Source of the DNA: AP-15 sp963774345
Lineage (GTDB): Bacteria > Pseudomonadota > Alphaproteobacteria > ATCC43930 > CGMCC-115725
Direction: 5' to 3'
DNA: 64,000 nucleotides
NCBI GenBank assembly: GCA_963774345.1
Contig: CAVZFB010000057.1
Location: forward strand, 124,001-188,000
Shown here: positions 1 to 10,500 of the stretch, one piece after another
How positions within the stretch are numbered: position 1 is the first letter of the stretch
Layout: each line of letters starts with the position of its first letter
Made by a program: the position numbers and the translations under genes
Notes under the pieces: generated by a model
What the model saw: only the letters and a program-made list of their open reading frames with translations
Databases searched by the model: none
Told to the model about the DNA's origin: nothing

Positions 1-391
1 CGGTGCGGGTGACCCGCCGCCCCTCGTGCTCGCAGGTGACAAGTCGCCCCTGGCGGTCGCGGGTGTTGCCGTTGGCGTGGTTCGACGGCTTGCGAAAGAC
101 GCCCAACGCGCCGCTTTCTTCATCCCACCGCATGATGCGATTGTTGGGGATGTCGCTCCACAACAGATAACGGCCGTCACCGAACCACACCGGCCCTTCG
201 GCCCAGCGAAATCCGGTCGCAAGCCGCTCGACCGCAGCATTGAATGGCGGCTTGATCGCGTCGAACCGTGGATCCAGCGTCCGGATCGCCGGGTCCGGAT
301 AGCTCTGCGCCGGTTCCCAGCGGCTGGGTGCGCGCGATGTAGCCGCACCAATTATCGGCGTGCCAGCCGATCCTTCTACGATTGCGCTCAT
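1..391 (-). CDS. SMP-30/gluconolactonase/LRE-family protein, N-terminal part (cut by window edge)
   Basis: The minus strand encodes 130 residues from an ATG at 391 and runs off the left edge. The stretch WAEGPVWFGDGRYLLWSDIP followed by NNRIMRWDE and SNHANGNTRDRQGRLVTCEH is the signature start of the SMP-30/gluconolactonase six-bladed beta-propeller; the Glu of AEGP is a metal ligand in this family. Members hydrolyse sugar lactones or other lactones with a divalent metal. A GGCAGGG stretch precedes the chosen ATG and a stop lies in frame at 433, so the start is well bounded. The substrate cannot be told from this fragment. It lies on the same strand as, and downstream of, the CoA-transferase. 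Confidence 0.8.
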   Translation of the reverse strand, partial: MSAIVEGSAGTPIIGAATSRAPSRWEPAQSYPDPAIRTLDPRFDAIKPPFNAAVERLATGFRWAEGPVWFGDGRYLLWSDIPNNRIMRWDEESGALGVFRKPSNHANGNTRDRQGRLVTCEHEGRRVTRT

Positions 392-507
392 CAGCCCTGC
401 CTTGCCGATCGCAACGGGCCGGATCGAGCATCACGCCCGTCCGGCTCCGTTTGCCGAGATCTCCCTGATCTCGACCGAGATCGTCTCACGACCCGGGCAG
501 GCTATCG

Positions 508-1768
508 TCAGATGGCCTTTTCCTCGCGCAAAGCCGCCAGCTCTTCCTTGCTGAGCCCGAGGAGGCTCGAATAAACGGCGTCGGTGTCGGCGCCGAGCAG
601 TGGCGAGGCGGTGATCGGCACTTTCGAGCCGCTCATCTTGACCGGCCAGCCCGGCATCTTGAAGTCGCCGCGCACCGGGTGCTTGACGGTGACGAAGATC
701 TCGCGGCGATTGAGGTCGGGATCGTTCGACAATTCCATCGTGTCCATGACCGCCCCGGCGGGAATGCCCTGCTCGCCGAGCCGTTTCATGACCTCGAGCT
801 TGTCGTACTGCTTGGTCCATTCAGAGAGCATTTCGTCGACCACGTGGCGGTTCTTGAACCGCTCCTCCGGGCTGTCGAAACGCGGGTCGCCGCTCAGGTC
901 TTCGCGCCCCATCATCTTCAGGATTCGTTCCCAATGCTGTTGGTTGGCGCGTGACGTATAGATGTAGCAATAGTCGTTCGGGCCGCCGCCCTTGCACGGA
1001 TAGGTCTCGCTCGGCGAATTGGTGCCCATGATGCTCTGATTGCCCATGCGCGGCGCGGCATGGCCCCACAAATATTGGGCGGCGTAGGAGATGCGGCCGT
1101 AATTGATCACGCATTCCTGCATCGCACACTGAATGTGCTGGCCCTCGCCGGTGAACTGGCGCTGATAGAGTGCACCGAGGACGCCGATCGCGGCGTGCAG
1201 CCCGGTGCCGGTGTCGCCGATCGTCGGACCCGGTTTGATCGGCCGGCCGTCGGGCTCGCCGGTGATCGACATCGCGCCGCCGGTCGCCTGCGCGATCATG
1301 TCAAAGGCGAGATAGTTCTTGTAGGGGCTGTCCTCGCCGAAGCCCTTGACCGCGACGTAGATGATGCGCGGATTGATCTCGCGCACCACGTCATAGCCGA
1401 AGCCCAGCCGTTCGATGACGCCGGGTGCGAAATTCTCGGCAAAGACATCGCCCTTTTCGATCAGCCCGCGCAGGACGGCGCGCCCCTTGCTCGGTCTTCA
1501 GATTGGCGGTGACGCTCTTCTTGTTGGCGTTGAGCAGCATGAAGTACTGGGAATCGACGCCCTTTTTGTCGGTCGACGCGCCGCGGCCCTGCTCGCCCCT
1601 GGTCGGCTCCTCGACCTTGATCACCTCGGCGCCGAGCCATGCCAAGGTCAGGGTGCACGACGTGCCGGCCTCGAATTGGGTCAGGTCCACCACCCTGACG
1701 CCGTGCAAGGCGCCGCGCTGCACGCTCGGAGCCTGGCCGTTCGTGTCAGGCGTCGGGTCGTTCGGCAT
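508..1768 (-). CDS. CaiB/BaiF (family III) CoA-transferase, one frameshift
   Basis: Family III CoA-transferases move CoA between carboxylic acids. The N-terminal frame begins MPNDPTPDTNGQ and carries GVRVVDLTQFEAGT and LAWLGAEVIKVEEP, the Rossmann-like entry of the family; the downstream frame carries NPRIIYVAVKGFGEDSPY, FDMIAQATGGAMSITG and GPTIGDTGTGLHAAIG. The two halves join through a run of four C at 1483-1486; removing one base restores EQGRAVLRGLIEKGDVF, so this is one gene of about 420 residues, normal for the family. An Asp typical of the active site sits in FDMIAQATGG. The homopolymer site suggests a sequencing indel rather than loss of function. The acyl substrate is unknown. Confidence 0.85.
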
Positions 1769-2004
1769 ATTATTCCCTCCTGGTCGTGCGTTCGCTGCCG
1801 CCGGTCGGCCTCACGCTCAGTCTATCGCCGTGAGGCTGCGATGACCACACGGGCGATGCGCCGATCGGCTATGCTTTATCGGAACAGTCAGCCTTCTTGG
1901 GGGCAGCGTCAACGCTTTCCGATAGTTGCATTGCGGCTACAACAGGCGCCCGCCCCGACAATCGAGCGCTGCAGACGCGTGTGATACGGGTGCTGCGGAA
2001 GCCC

Positions 2005-3414
2005 TCAGCGCGAGATCTCCTCGAGCCGCAGGTTCGTCGTCCGTGGCCCCATCGTCGCGATCACCAAGATCACCGCAACCATCGCGCTGGCGATGAACAG
2101 GAAAACCCCGGTCGTGCCGTAATTCCTGAGAAAAAACGCGACGAAAAAGCCGACGAAGATGGTGCTGAACCGGCTCCAGGAATAGGTGAAGCCGACAGCC
2201 CGGGCGCGAATGCGGGTCGGATAGAGCTCCGACTGGTAGGCATGCAGCGAATAGGCGAAGATCGTGTTCGAAAACGCGATTAGCAGCCCGAAGATAACGA
2301 TCCCGACGGCGGCTTTCTGCTGCGAGAAACAGAGGCCGAACACCGCGATCGCAAGCGCCGACCCGCAAATCTGCCACTTGCGCTCGAACCGGTCCGCGAA
2401 CTGGGTCGCAACCAGCGCCGCCCCCGGCGAGGCGATCGCGATGACGAAGGTGTAGGCCAGCGATTTGGTGATGTTGATCCCTTGCGACAGCAAAAGCGTC
2501 GGAACCCAACTGGAAAACCCGTAATAGCCGATCGTCTGCAATAGCTGGAAAATGACCAGCATCACCGTCCGCTTCAGATAGGGCGGGCGGAAGATCTCGG
2601 CATACGATCCCTGGGCTTCCTCGACTTCTCCTGCGAGAATTTGCGCGGCGGGCAGCGGGCGGCCGGTTTCCGCTTCGATCCGCGCCTCGATCATGCGTGC
2701 GACGCGGTCGGCCTCGGCATGGCGGCCGTGCTGGGCGAGCCAGCGCGGCGATTCGGGCAGCCCAAGCCGCAGCCACCACGCGACGATCGCACCGCCGGCG
2801 CCGATTAACGCCACCCAGCGCCAGCCGTCGATCCCGAGCGGAATCCGCGGCACCAGCAGAAATGCGAAAAACGCCGCGATCGGATAGGCGGTCAGGCTGA
2901 TTGTCGCAACAAACGCAAAGGCGGCCCCGCGCCGCTCTCGCGGCACCAGCTCAGACAAATAGGTGTCGATCGTGACAAACTCGACGCCGATGCCGATGCC
3001 GGCGATAAAGCGCCAGACGACCAACCCGACATCGGTCGACTGCAGCGCCATCATCAACGTCGCCAACGAGTACCAAACTAACGCGAACGTGAAAATCGTG
3101 CGCCTGCCGAAATAGTCGGATAGCGGGCTCAGCAACAAGGTGCCGATGAACATCCCGGTAAAAGTGGCGGCGATCAGACTTGCGAAGCCGTGGATGTCGA
3201 AGAACCCCTTGGTCGTCGCCACCATGATGCCGGCTTTGAACAGGCCGGGCGCGATATAGGTGGTCAGGCCGTTGTCGTAGACTTCAAAGAATGCGCCGAG
3301 CGCCAGCAACACGATAAAGCGCAGCATGAAGTTCGTCTGCGGCAACCGGTCCATCCGCGCCGCAATCGTCGTCGCGGGACGGCCCGTGAAGCCCGTAATA
3401 GCGTCATCGGCCAA
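2005..3414 (-). CDS. MFS transporter (metabolite:H+ symporter type)
   Basis: A roughly 470-residue membrane protein with twelve predicted helices. It shows the MFS loop motif between helices 2 and 3 (SPLSDYFGRRTIFTF) and a family-typical GAFFEVYDNG opening helix and YLSELVPRERRGAAFAF segment, as in acid/aromatic or sugar-porter-like MHS carriers. The frame is open up to 3579, but AGGAGG ends about nine bases before a TTG at 3414, and the extra upstream residues are Arg/Ala rich and non-hydrophobic, so TTG 3414 is the best start; ATG 3441 lies upstream of that ribosome site. Substrate unknown; the CaiB gene just downstream suggests uptake of an organic acid. Confidence 0.82.
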   Translation of the reverse strand: MADDAITGFTGRPATTIAARMDRLPQTNFMLRFIVLLALGAFFEVYDNGLTTYIAPGLFKAGIMVATTKGFFDIHGFASLIAATFTGMFIGTLLLSPLSDYFGRRTIFTFALVWYSLATLMMALQSTDVGLVVWRFIAGIGIGVEFVTIDTYLSELVPRERRGAAFAFVATISLTAYPIAAFFAFLLVPRIPLGIDGWRWVALIGAGGAIVAWWLRLGLPESPRWLAQHGRHAEADRVARMIEARIEAETGRPLPAAQILAGEVEEAQGSYAEIFRPPYLKRTVMLVIFQLLQTIGYYGFSSWVPTLLLSQGINITKSLAYTFVIAIASPGAALVATQFADRFERKWQICGSALAIAVFGLCFSQQKAAVGIVIFGLLIAFSNTIFAYSLHAYQSELYPTRIRARAVGFTYSWSRFSTIFVGFFVAFFLRNYGTTGVFLFIASAMVAVILVIATMGPRTTNLRLEEISR

Positions 3415-3672
3415 GGCACTTTCCTCCTGATTTTCCAACATCGTTTCGCGGGACCGATGACGACGCAACCCGCATCTCGGGCGCGGCAGCCCGTCCGCCC
3501 GCGCATTTCTGCACGCACTACGCCGGCAAGCATTCAGGTTGCCGCAAGCCGCCAAGCCTAAAGATGCCGAGGGCGTCACGGCCGGTCACCGAAATGTGAG
3601 ATGCGTATCGCCACGTGCCGGGCCATTTTTCCCCTGTTTCAATCTGCAATGGAGTGAGGGGAGGCACCAATC

Positions 3673-4311
3673 ATGCGCCGGACATCATTTCTTGCCGCTG
3701 TCGTCATCGCCTTGATCGCGATGCCCGCCTTTGCCCAGGCCCCGCCGGCCGCCGCGCCGCCCACCGGCACGCCCGTACCTGTTCGCGGTACCGCGCTCCG
3801 CGGCACGTGACAAGCTCGACGGCCAGAATTTGACCGTAAATCGCGCGACGGCCAGATCCCTGTCGATCGCGCTCGCTCCAAACGCACGGTGCGGGCCGTC
3901 GTTACGAAGAGCATTTCCGACATCAAGCCCGGCGATTTTGTCGCCTCGACCTGGATCAAGGGCCCGGACGGCACGATCCGCGCGATCGAATTGCACATCT
4001 TTCCCAAGGCGAGCCCGATGGCGGCAGGCAGTTCGCCGTGGGATCTCTCGCCGGACAGCGTGATGACCAACGCCACGGTCGGCACCGTCACCAGTGCCCC
4101 GGACGGCGAGGTGCTGCACGTCACCTTCAAGGGCGGAGAGTCGGAATACATCGTTGGTCCGGACGTGCCGGTGCTGGCCACAGCCCCGGGCGACGTGAGC
4201 CTGTTGAAGCCGGGCGCCGCGGTCTTCGTCATCGCGCTGAAGCACCCCGACGGCAGCTTGACCACGAGCCGGCTTTACGCCGAGAAGGACGGCGTCAAGC
4301 CGCTGATGTAG
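3673..4311 (+). CDS. Exported DUF5666-like protein, frameshifted
   Basis: ATG 3673 opens a signal peptide (RRTSFLAAVVIALIAMPAFAQ) followed by a Pro/Ala linker and VPVRGT. The body, KLDGQNLTV, DIKPGDFVASTWIKG, AIELHIFP, MTNATVGTVTSAPDGE, LLKPGAAVFVIALK, is a periplasmic beta-rich protein of the DUF5666-like type with two repeated 'cost/ion-exposure' barrels. Reading frame is lost after about 3808 and regained near 3889, so at least two indels separate the ends. The gene runs straight into the MsrQ-like gene 42 bases on, and the pair may be co-transcribed. Function is not known. Confidence 0.6.
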
Positions 4312-4352
4312 GGGAAGTAGGAGAGGCTGCGCCGCGGACGGAGCGCCTGCCG

Positions 4353-5240
4353 ATGTATCCTTGGTACGACTACGGCGGCCGGTTGTCGCCGTTGAAGCTC
4401 GTCGTGTCTTCGTCGCGCTGTTCGTGCCGGCGGGCTGGGTGCTGTTCGCCTACGGCTTCGGGCTGCTCGGCGCGCGGCCCTTGAACGAGGCGATCCACCA
4501 GATCGGGCTGTGGACGATCCGGCTGATCTTCCTGGCGTTGGCGGTGACGCCGCTGCGCGCAGGTCCTGCAATGGCCGCGGCTCATCCTGGTGCGGCGGAT
4601 GATCGGCGTCGCCGCCTTCGCTTATGTGCTGATCCACTTTTCTCTCTATACGGCCAGCCAGGCGTTCGACCTCGAAAAGGTCGCCAGCGAGATCGTGCTG
4701 CGGATTTATCTGACGATCGGTTTTGCCGCGCTGCTCGGGCTGGCGGCCCTGGCGGCGACCTCGACCGACGGCATGGTCCGCCGCCTCGGCGGCAAGCGTT
4801 GGCAGCTATCTGCACCGGCTGGTCTATGCGATCGGCGTGCTCGCGGTCATTCATTACTGCTTCCAGTCGAAGCTCGATTTGTGGGAGCCGACGATCATGG
4901 CCGGGCTGTTGTTCTGGCTGCTCGGTTACCGACTGCTGCTGTGGCGCTTCGGCGTGCGCGGGTATCTTGGCGCTGGCGTGGGTCGCCGCGCTCAGCCTCG
5001 CCGCGGCGCCTGGCGACCGCGCTCGGCGAGGCGGTTTATTTCGGGCTCGCCTTCGACGCGCCGCTGATGCGGGTATTGGAGACCAACCTGTCGCTCGTGA
5101 CCGGCATTCGCCCGGCGGTGATCGTGCTGGCGATCGGGCTCGCCGTCACTGCCGCCGGCGTGATGCGGCCTTCGCTGATCCCCGCCGAAAAGCGGCGGAC
5201 CGGTAGCACCGCTCGGCGGCAGCTTACGCCAAGCCGTTGA
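4353..5240 (+). CDS. msrQ: MsrQ/YedZ-like haem-binding membrane protein, several frameshifts
   Basis: Pieces in three frames assemble into one protein of about 295 residues that begins MYPWYDYGGRLSPLKLVV. Segments HQIGLWTIRLIFLALAVTP, FAYVLIHFSLYTASQAFDL, TDGMVRRLGGKRW and LHRLVYAIGVLAVIHYCFQ match MsrQ, the inner-membrane b-type cytochrome that feeds electrons from the quinone pool to MsrP for repair of oxidised methionine in the periplasm. Haem-ligand His residues are visible in the HQIG, IHFS, LHRL and VIHY segments. At least four one-base shifts interrupt it. No msrP is adjacent; the preceding gene is an exported DUF5666-like protein. Its 3' end overlaps the opposing phnA by 17 bases. Confidence 0.75.
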
Positions 5241-6424
5241 GCACGAAATCGAAGATGTCGAAGTTGCGCAACCCGCCGTGTCTCGGCGCGCCGCCGATAT
5301 TCGGCGGTCAGCGGCCGCGACAGGATGAACGGCACGCGCTGTTCGCCCTGGCCCGCCGTGCGAGCGCAGGCGATGGCCGGCAAGGCCCGACAGATCGTGC
5401 TCGTCGCGCGCGGCGCCGATCGCGGTGTCCGCGTCGCCCAGCACGACGAAATCGGCTTCGCGATCGTACGGCAGTTCGAACCGCTGCGATGCCTCGGCGC
5501 GATCGAAAACCCCGGCAACCCCGGGCAGCGCTGCGCTCACCGTCATCATCGCCGCGATATCGCTGTCGGTCGCGGGCGTAGACGCGCACGAACGAGCCGA
5601 GCGCCCCGTGATGGCGCACGAACGGGTCGGTGATCGGACAGATCACCCGCGCCGCTCCCCGGCCGAAGCGGCCGCGTCAGCTCGTCCTCGAGAAAGATCA
5701 CGTGCGGCTTGTCGTTCATGCCGTGATCGGCGACGAGCCCGACGACCGCGCCCAATTCGACAAACCGCGCCACCCGCTCGGTCGAGCGCGTTATGAAACG
5801 CGTCGGCCTCGGGATCGCCCGGCGCATGGCCGTGCTGCACATAGTCGGACAGCGACAAGATAAAGCAGCCGCGCATCGCCGCGTTCGAGCAGCTTCAACC
5901 CGGCGTCGAGCACGAACAGCGACAGATCGGCCGAGTACATGTCGGGCCGGGCGCGCCCGACCATCGCCTCGACCTCGGCATCGGCGCATTCCGACGAAAA
6001 ACACACGCCGTCGAGGCCACGCCCGAGCATCCGCCGCAACTTGTCCTTGGCGGTGACCGCAGCGGTGGCAACGCCCGCTCGCGACATCAGCCCGAGGATC
6101 GTCTCGCTGCGCATCAGCCGGTCGTCGGTGATCATCACCTCGTCGGCCGGTTTCACGGTCGAGGTAATAATTGCCGGCGATGCCGTGCACCGCCGGCGGC
6201 GCCCCGGTCACGATCGAGACATTGTTCGGGTTGGTAAAGGTCGGCATCACCGCGTCGGCGGTGCCGAGCCAGCCCTCGCGCGCAAACCCGGCGATCGTCG
6301 GCAGAATGCCGTCGCCGATGCCGCGCTCGACATAAGCCGGATCGAACCCGTCGACGCAGATCACCGACGGTCGGCCGCTCCGGCTTCGGTACCGTCGTCC
6401 GTTCAGTTCGATGACACCGGCCAT
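5224..6424 (-). CDS. phnA: Phosphonoacetate hydrolase-like (PhnA), several frameshifts
   Basis: Alkaline-phosphatase superfamily enzyme that would cleave phosphonoacetate to acetate and phosphate. Recognisable pieces, in order: RPSVICVDGFDPAYVERG, MPTFTNPNNVSIVTG (metal site and Thr nucleophile), GIAGNYYLD, EVMITDDRLMRSETIL, AVTAKDKLRRMLG, GVVGLVADHGMNDKP-type metal site, PITDPFVRHHGALGS, and the end RNFDIFDFVLNGLA. The start at 6424 has GGAGGAATCGCG in front. About 400 residues, the family length, but at least five frame changes break it. A single transcribed enzyme is likely if these are read errors. No phosphonate transporter is nearby. Confidence 0.75.
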
Positions 6425-6569
6425 CGCGATTCCTCCGGAATTTGTCCCAACCGACAGTATAAATCCAGACCTTGCCCAACCAGAAACCGCCCAGCAGGAT
6501 TCGCGCGGTCTCGCGAGAAAGCGTGAAAGCTGAACGAAGCTTGATACAGCCTGACGTATAACGACATTG

Positions 6570-6767
6570 ATGAACAGCCGAGAACTTCTTCGGAAGCTCC
6601 GACGCTTGGGCGTGACCGTCGATCCCAACCGTGGCAAAGGCGGTCACGTCATGGTACGGCTGGGCGGCCGGTTTGCCATGGTACCGACAGGAAGCGGCGA
6701 GATCGCGGTCGGGACGCTCCGGGCGATCCTCCGCCAACTTGGCTTGCGTCTCGACGATATCCGGTAG
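6570..6767 (+). CDS. hicA: HicA-family toxin
   Basis: Sixty-five residues in the HicA mRNA-interferase fold (double-stranded-RNA-binding-like). The start MNSRELLRKLRRLG, the catalytic-His loop NRGKGGHVMVRL and the end RAILRQLGL are all family features. HicA cuts mRNA during stress when its antitoxin is lost. It is followed after 8 bases by the HicB-PIN gene, the usual toxin-first order of hicAB operons. A TTG three bases upstream is an alternative start. Codon use resembles neighbours. The His is intact, so the toxin could be active. Confidence 0.85.
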   Translation: MNSRELLRKLRRLGVTVDPNRGKGGHVMVRLGGRFAMVPTGSGEIAVGTLRAILRQLGLRLDDIR

Positions 6768-6775
6768 GAGGTGGG

Positions 6776-7585
6776 ATGAAGAACAAGGAACCACGCGAGG
6801 ATCTTGCCTATCCCGCCTTGTTCGAGCCGGAGCCGGAAGGCGGCTTTACTGTGACCTTCCCAGAAGCTGGGGTCGCGGCCACTTACGGCGCGAGCTGGCA
6901 AGAGGCGCTCGCACAGGCCGAGGACATGCTTGACGAAGCGGTACTCGGCATGATCGCTCATGGCGAGGATGTGCCGAGGCCGGCGTCGCTCTCGACCGGA
7001 GATCGCATGCGCCCGGCTGTCCATCTGCCGGCGCCGACTGCCGCCAAGCTCGAAATCTACCGGGCAATGCGGGACGCTGGGCTTGGGGAAGAGCAGCTCG
7101 CAGTCCGGCTCGGCTGGCAACCCGCACAAGTGACGCGCCTGTTCGACGGCCGACGCCCCGTCCGGCTCGATCATGTCGAAGCCGCGTTGCGGGCGCTCGA
7201 GGCCGCCTACGCGCGCGTTGCGGAGCTGGCCGAAGGGCCGTCGATCTGGGCCATTCCCTGGCCGTGCGTGCACGAGTTTCTTGCGATTGTAACACATGCG
7301 CGGATCTACGCGCCGCCGACACCGCAGGCGCAGGCGGTGGATCAGGTGGACGCCTGGCTCGAATCGCCAACACTCGTGCTGCTGACTGAGACAGCGGCGC
7401 ATTGGCCGACCTTGTGCGCACTGCTGGCCGGCGGCCGGGTGACCGGAGCCCTGGTCCATGACGCGGCGTCGCGGCGTGTCGGCAGCACGGGGTGCCGGTG
7501 GTCGGACGATCGGGACTTGCAGGCCGTTTTGCGGAGCGGCCTCACTGTGGTCAATTCCGATTGGTCGGACGAGGATAGAGGTTAG
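6776..7585 (+). CDS. HicB antitoxin fused to a headless PIN (VapC-like) domain
   Basis: Start ATG 6776 follows AGGAGGTGGG. Residues 1-70 are a HicB RNase-H-like antitoxin fold (YPALFEPEPEGGFTVTFPE, GASWQEALAQAEDMLDEA). Residues 82-140 are the HicB helix-turn-helix DNA-binding tail. From about 143 the sequence changes into the later part of a PIN domain: YARVAELAEGPSIWAIPWP, HEFLAIVTHARIY, WLESPTLVLL, VHDA, WSDDRDL, GLTVVN. The first PIN strand with its DxN acid is missing, and near 230-245 two compensating frame slips scramble one helix. HicB alone is normally about 140 residues, so this 269-residue chimera looks like a deletion fusion of hicB with a neighbouring vapC. It should still act as antitoxin and autorepressor; the PIN part is probably inactive. 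Confidence 0.8.
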   Translation: MKNKEPREDLAYPALFEPEPEGGFTVTFPEAGVAATYGASWQEALAQAEDMLDEAVLGMIAHGEDVPRPASLSTGDRMRPAVHLPAPTAAKLEIYRAMRDAGLGEEQLAVRLGWQPAQVTRLFDGRRPVRLDHVEAALRALEAAYARVAELAEGPSIWAIPWPCVHEFLAIVTHARIYAPPTPQAQAVDQVDAWLESPTLVLLTETAAHWPTLCALLAGGRVTGALVHDAASRRVGSTGCRWSDDRDLQAVLRSGLTVVNSDWSDEDRG

Positions 7586-7593
7586 GGATCGGC

Positions 7594-10500
7594 TCAAGTC
7601 AGTTCGTCGAGCAGCGCCTTGGCTTCTTTTAGGTCGAACGTATCGAAGCCTTCACCGAACCAACCGTAGACAGGCTCGAGCAGGTCACGGGCTTGCCGCC
7701 GTTTGCCGTGATCGCGCCACAGCCGGGCCAGACTCGTCGCCGCGCGCAGCTCCCAGGACTTTGCCTTCTGCGCACGGGCAAGCAGAATGGCTCTCTCGAA
7801 ATGCGCCTGCGCTTTCGCCGCGTCGGGCTCGGGCGACATCAGTGCGATTTCGCCGGCGGTTCGGTGGATATCCGCCTCGCACGACGTTTCCTTGGTTGTC
7901 TTCGTCGCTGTCATCGCTTCGCCGATGCAGCGCCAAGCCGCCTCGAATTGCCCGAGCTCCGCATGGGCGCGGGCCAAATGCGGCAAAAAGAATGCCATCC
8001 AAAGTGTCGCTCCGGTTGTCTGCATGGCAGTAATCCCGGAGATCAGCATTTCGGTCGCGTCCGAAGCCCTGCCGGCCAGCGCCAGCACCCAACCTTGGCT
8101 CACCATCCCGTACGCCTTCCAAAACAGCGAACCTTTTTCTTCGGCCAGAGCAACAAGCTCTTGGGCTCGCGCGGCTCCCACGGCGCGATTACCGCAGAGG
8201 GTATGTGGCACCGCTGTTATGAATAAAGCGAACATCAGCGTGGCGGCTTGACCGATCTCTCGCGCATTCCTGAGCGCGGCGTCGGCGTCTCTGAGCGCCG
8301 CGTCGGGATAGCCAAGCAACCACAAAGCCCACGACCGGAAGACTAAGATGTCTACTGCTTGGTTTTGGCCAAACCGCGTCGCCAGCGGCCGATGCTCGGC
8401 AGGATCGTAAAGCGCGATCGCCTGATCCAAGTGCCGCCGGCCTTCTGCGATGTCCCCCGTAAACAATAACGAAGTTCCCATGATTTGATGCCCAACCATG
8501 AGCGGGACTGTCGCCCTTTGCTTCTTCGCGAACGCCAGGAACTGCCCCGCGAGATCGCGACAGGCATCGCCATTGGATGCCACGTAGTTCGCTACCCAGA
8601 AGGCGTAGAGGACCGAGAACAGCAGCAGCGGGTCTTCGGGAGGCTCTCCCAGCGCTTCGGCTTGCTCGATCAACGAGCGTGCCTGCTCCGCAGCCGCCTT
8701 GGTTTCGGCGGCGGCATGGCCTTTGACATGCATGAGTGGGGTGATCAGAGCGACCTGAAGCTTGATCTGCTCGCGACGCAGCGCCCCCGTGCCGGGCAGG
8801 GTCGCGATCTGATCGAGGGCGCGGGTGAACTGGGCCACGGCTTCGACCAGCGCCGAGCGCGCGTGTGACCGCTGACCCGCCTTGCCCCACAGACCCGCGG
8901 CCTTCTCGATCAGCCCGGCCTCGGTGCAGTGATGCGCCAGGATCTCGGGCTCGCTCTCGGCAGTCTCGGCGAACCGGCTTTCAAGGGTTTCGGCGATACG
9001 GGCGTGAAGCGCGCGTCGCGGCTCCCGCAGCAGCGTGCCATAGGCCGCGTACTGCACCAGGGCATGCTTGAACAGGTAGCTCGCCTGCGGCGGCAGGCCC
9101 TGCCGGAACAGCAAGCCAGCCTGAACGAGACGGTCGAGCGCCGACCCCAGCTCCGCCTCGGGCTTGCGCACCATCGACGCCAGCAGCGCATGCGAGAACT
9201 CGCGCCCGATCGCCGACCCGATCTGCGCCACCTCCTTGGCCGGGCCGAGCCGGTCGAGCCGCGCCATCAGCGAGGCGTGCAGGCTTGCCGGGACCGCCAG
9301 GGCCGAAGACGGAACCGCCGCAAGCGTGCGCCGGGCCGCGCCCTCGCTCTCCGCCTCCAGCACCGCCTTTGTCATCTCCTCGACGAACAGCGGAATGCCG
9401 TCGGTGCGCTCGACGATCTCTGCCAGCACATCCGTCGGCAGCGCCTTGTTCCCGACCAGCCGCGCAATGATGGCGGTCGCCTCGCGCTCGCCAAGCCGGT
9501 TGAGCGTCAGGCTCGTCACATGCGGCTGTCCCACCCACGGCGCGTTGAACTCGGGGCGAAACGTCACGATGAGCAGTGCCCGAAGCGTTTTAATCCGGTC
9601 GACGATGCGGCCAAGCACCTCCAAGCTCGTGGGGTCGACCCAATGCGCGTCCTCGAAGATCATCAGCACCGGTTGCCGGCGTGCCAACCCTGCGAGTTGC
9701 GACATCAGCGCCTCCAGCACTCTCTGCCGGCGCTGTTCCGGGGCCAGATCGAGCGCGGGATAGCGTCCATCATTCGGTAGCGACAGCATCTCGGCAAAGA
9801 GTGCGGCATCCTCGGGCGAGGTCGAGGTCTGTGCGAGCAGCGCATCGAGCTTGTCGAGCTTCGCCTGCGGATTGTCGTCGTAGGCCAGTCCAGCGGCGCG
9901 TTCGATCTGGCCGATGATCGGGTGGAATGCGCTGTCCGTGCGCTGCGGCGAGCAGAAATAGCGTAGGCGCGTGTGCGGTTCGGCGGCGAGGCGTTCCAGA
10001 AGTGCTGCCGTGAGCCGCGATTTGCCGATCCCTGCCTCGCCGGAGAGCAGCACCACCTGGCCTTCGCCCGTCTTTGCGCGGGACCAGCGGCGAAGCAGCA
10101 ATTCGGATTCTTCTTCGCGCCCGACGAGGTCAGTCAGGCCGGTCGGGTGCAGGGCGTCAAAGCGGCTCCCCACGGAACGCGCCCGGAGCGCAGCCCAGGC
10201 CCGCGCCGGCCCGGCGATGCCCTTGAGGTCCCTGGCCCCGAGGTCCTTCAGCTCGAAGAGATTGCCGAGCAGCCGTCGGGTGCCGTCGGCGATGACGACG
10301 GCATCAGGCTCGGCCAGAGCCTGCAGGCGCGCCGCGAGGTTTGGCGTCTCGCCGACGACTGCCTGCTCCTGTGCCGCACCCGCGCCGATCAGGTCGCCGA
10401 CCACGACAAGCCCGGTGGCGATGCCGACCCGTACCTGCAACGGAACGCCGTGGGCCTTCAGCCCACGGGCTTGTCCCGTGGGGGCGGTCGTGAGCTTCGG

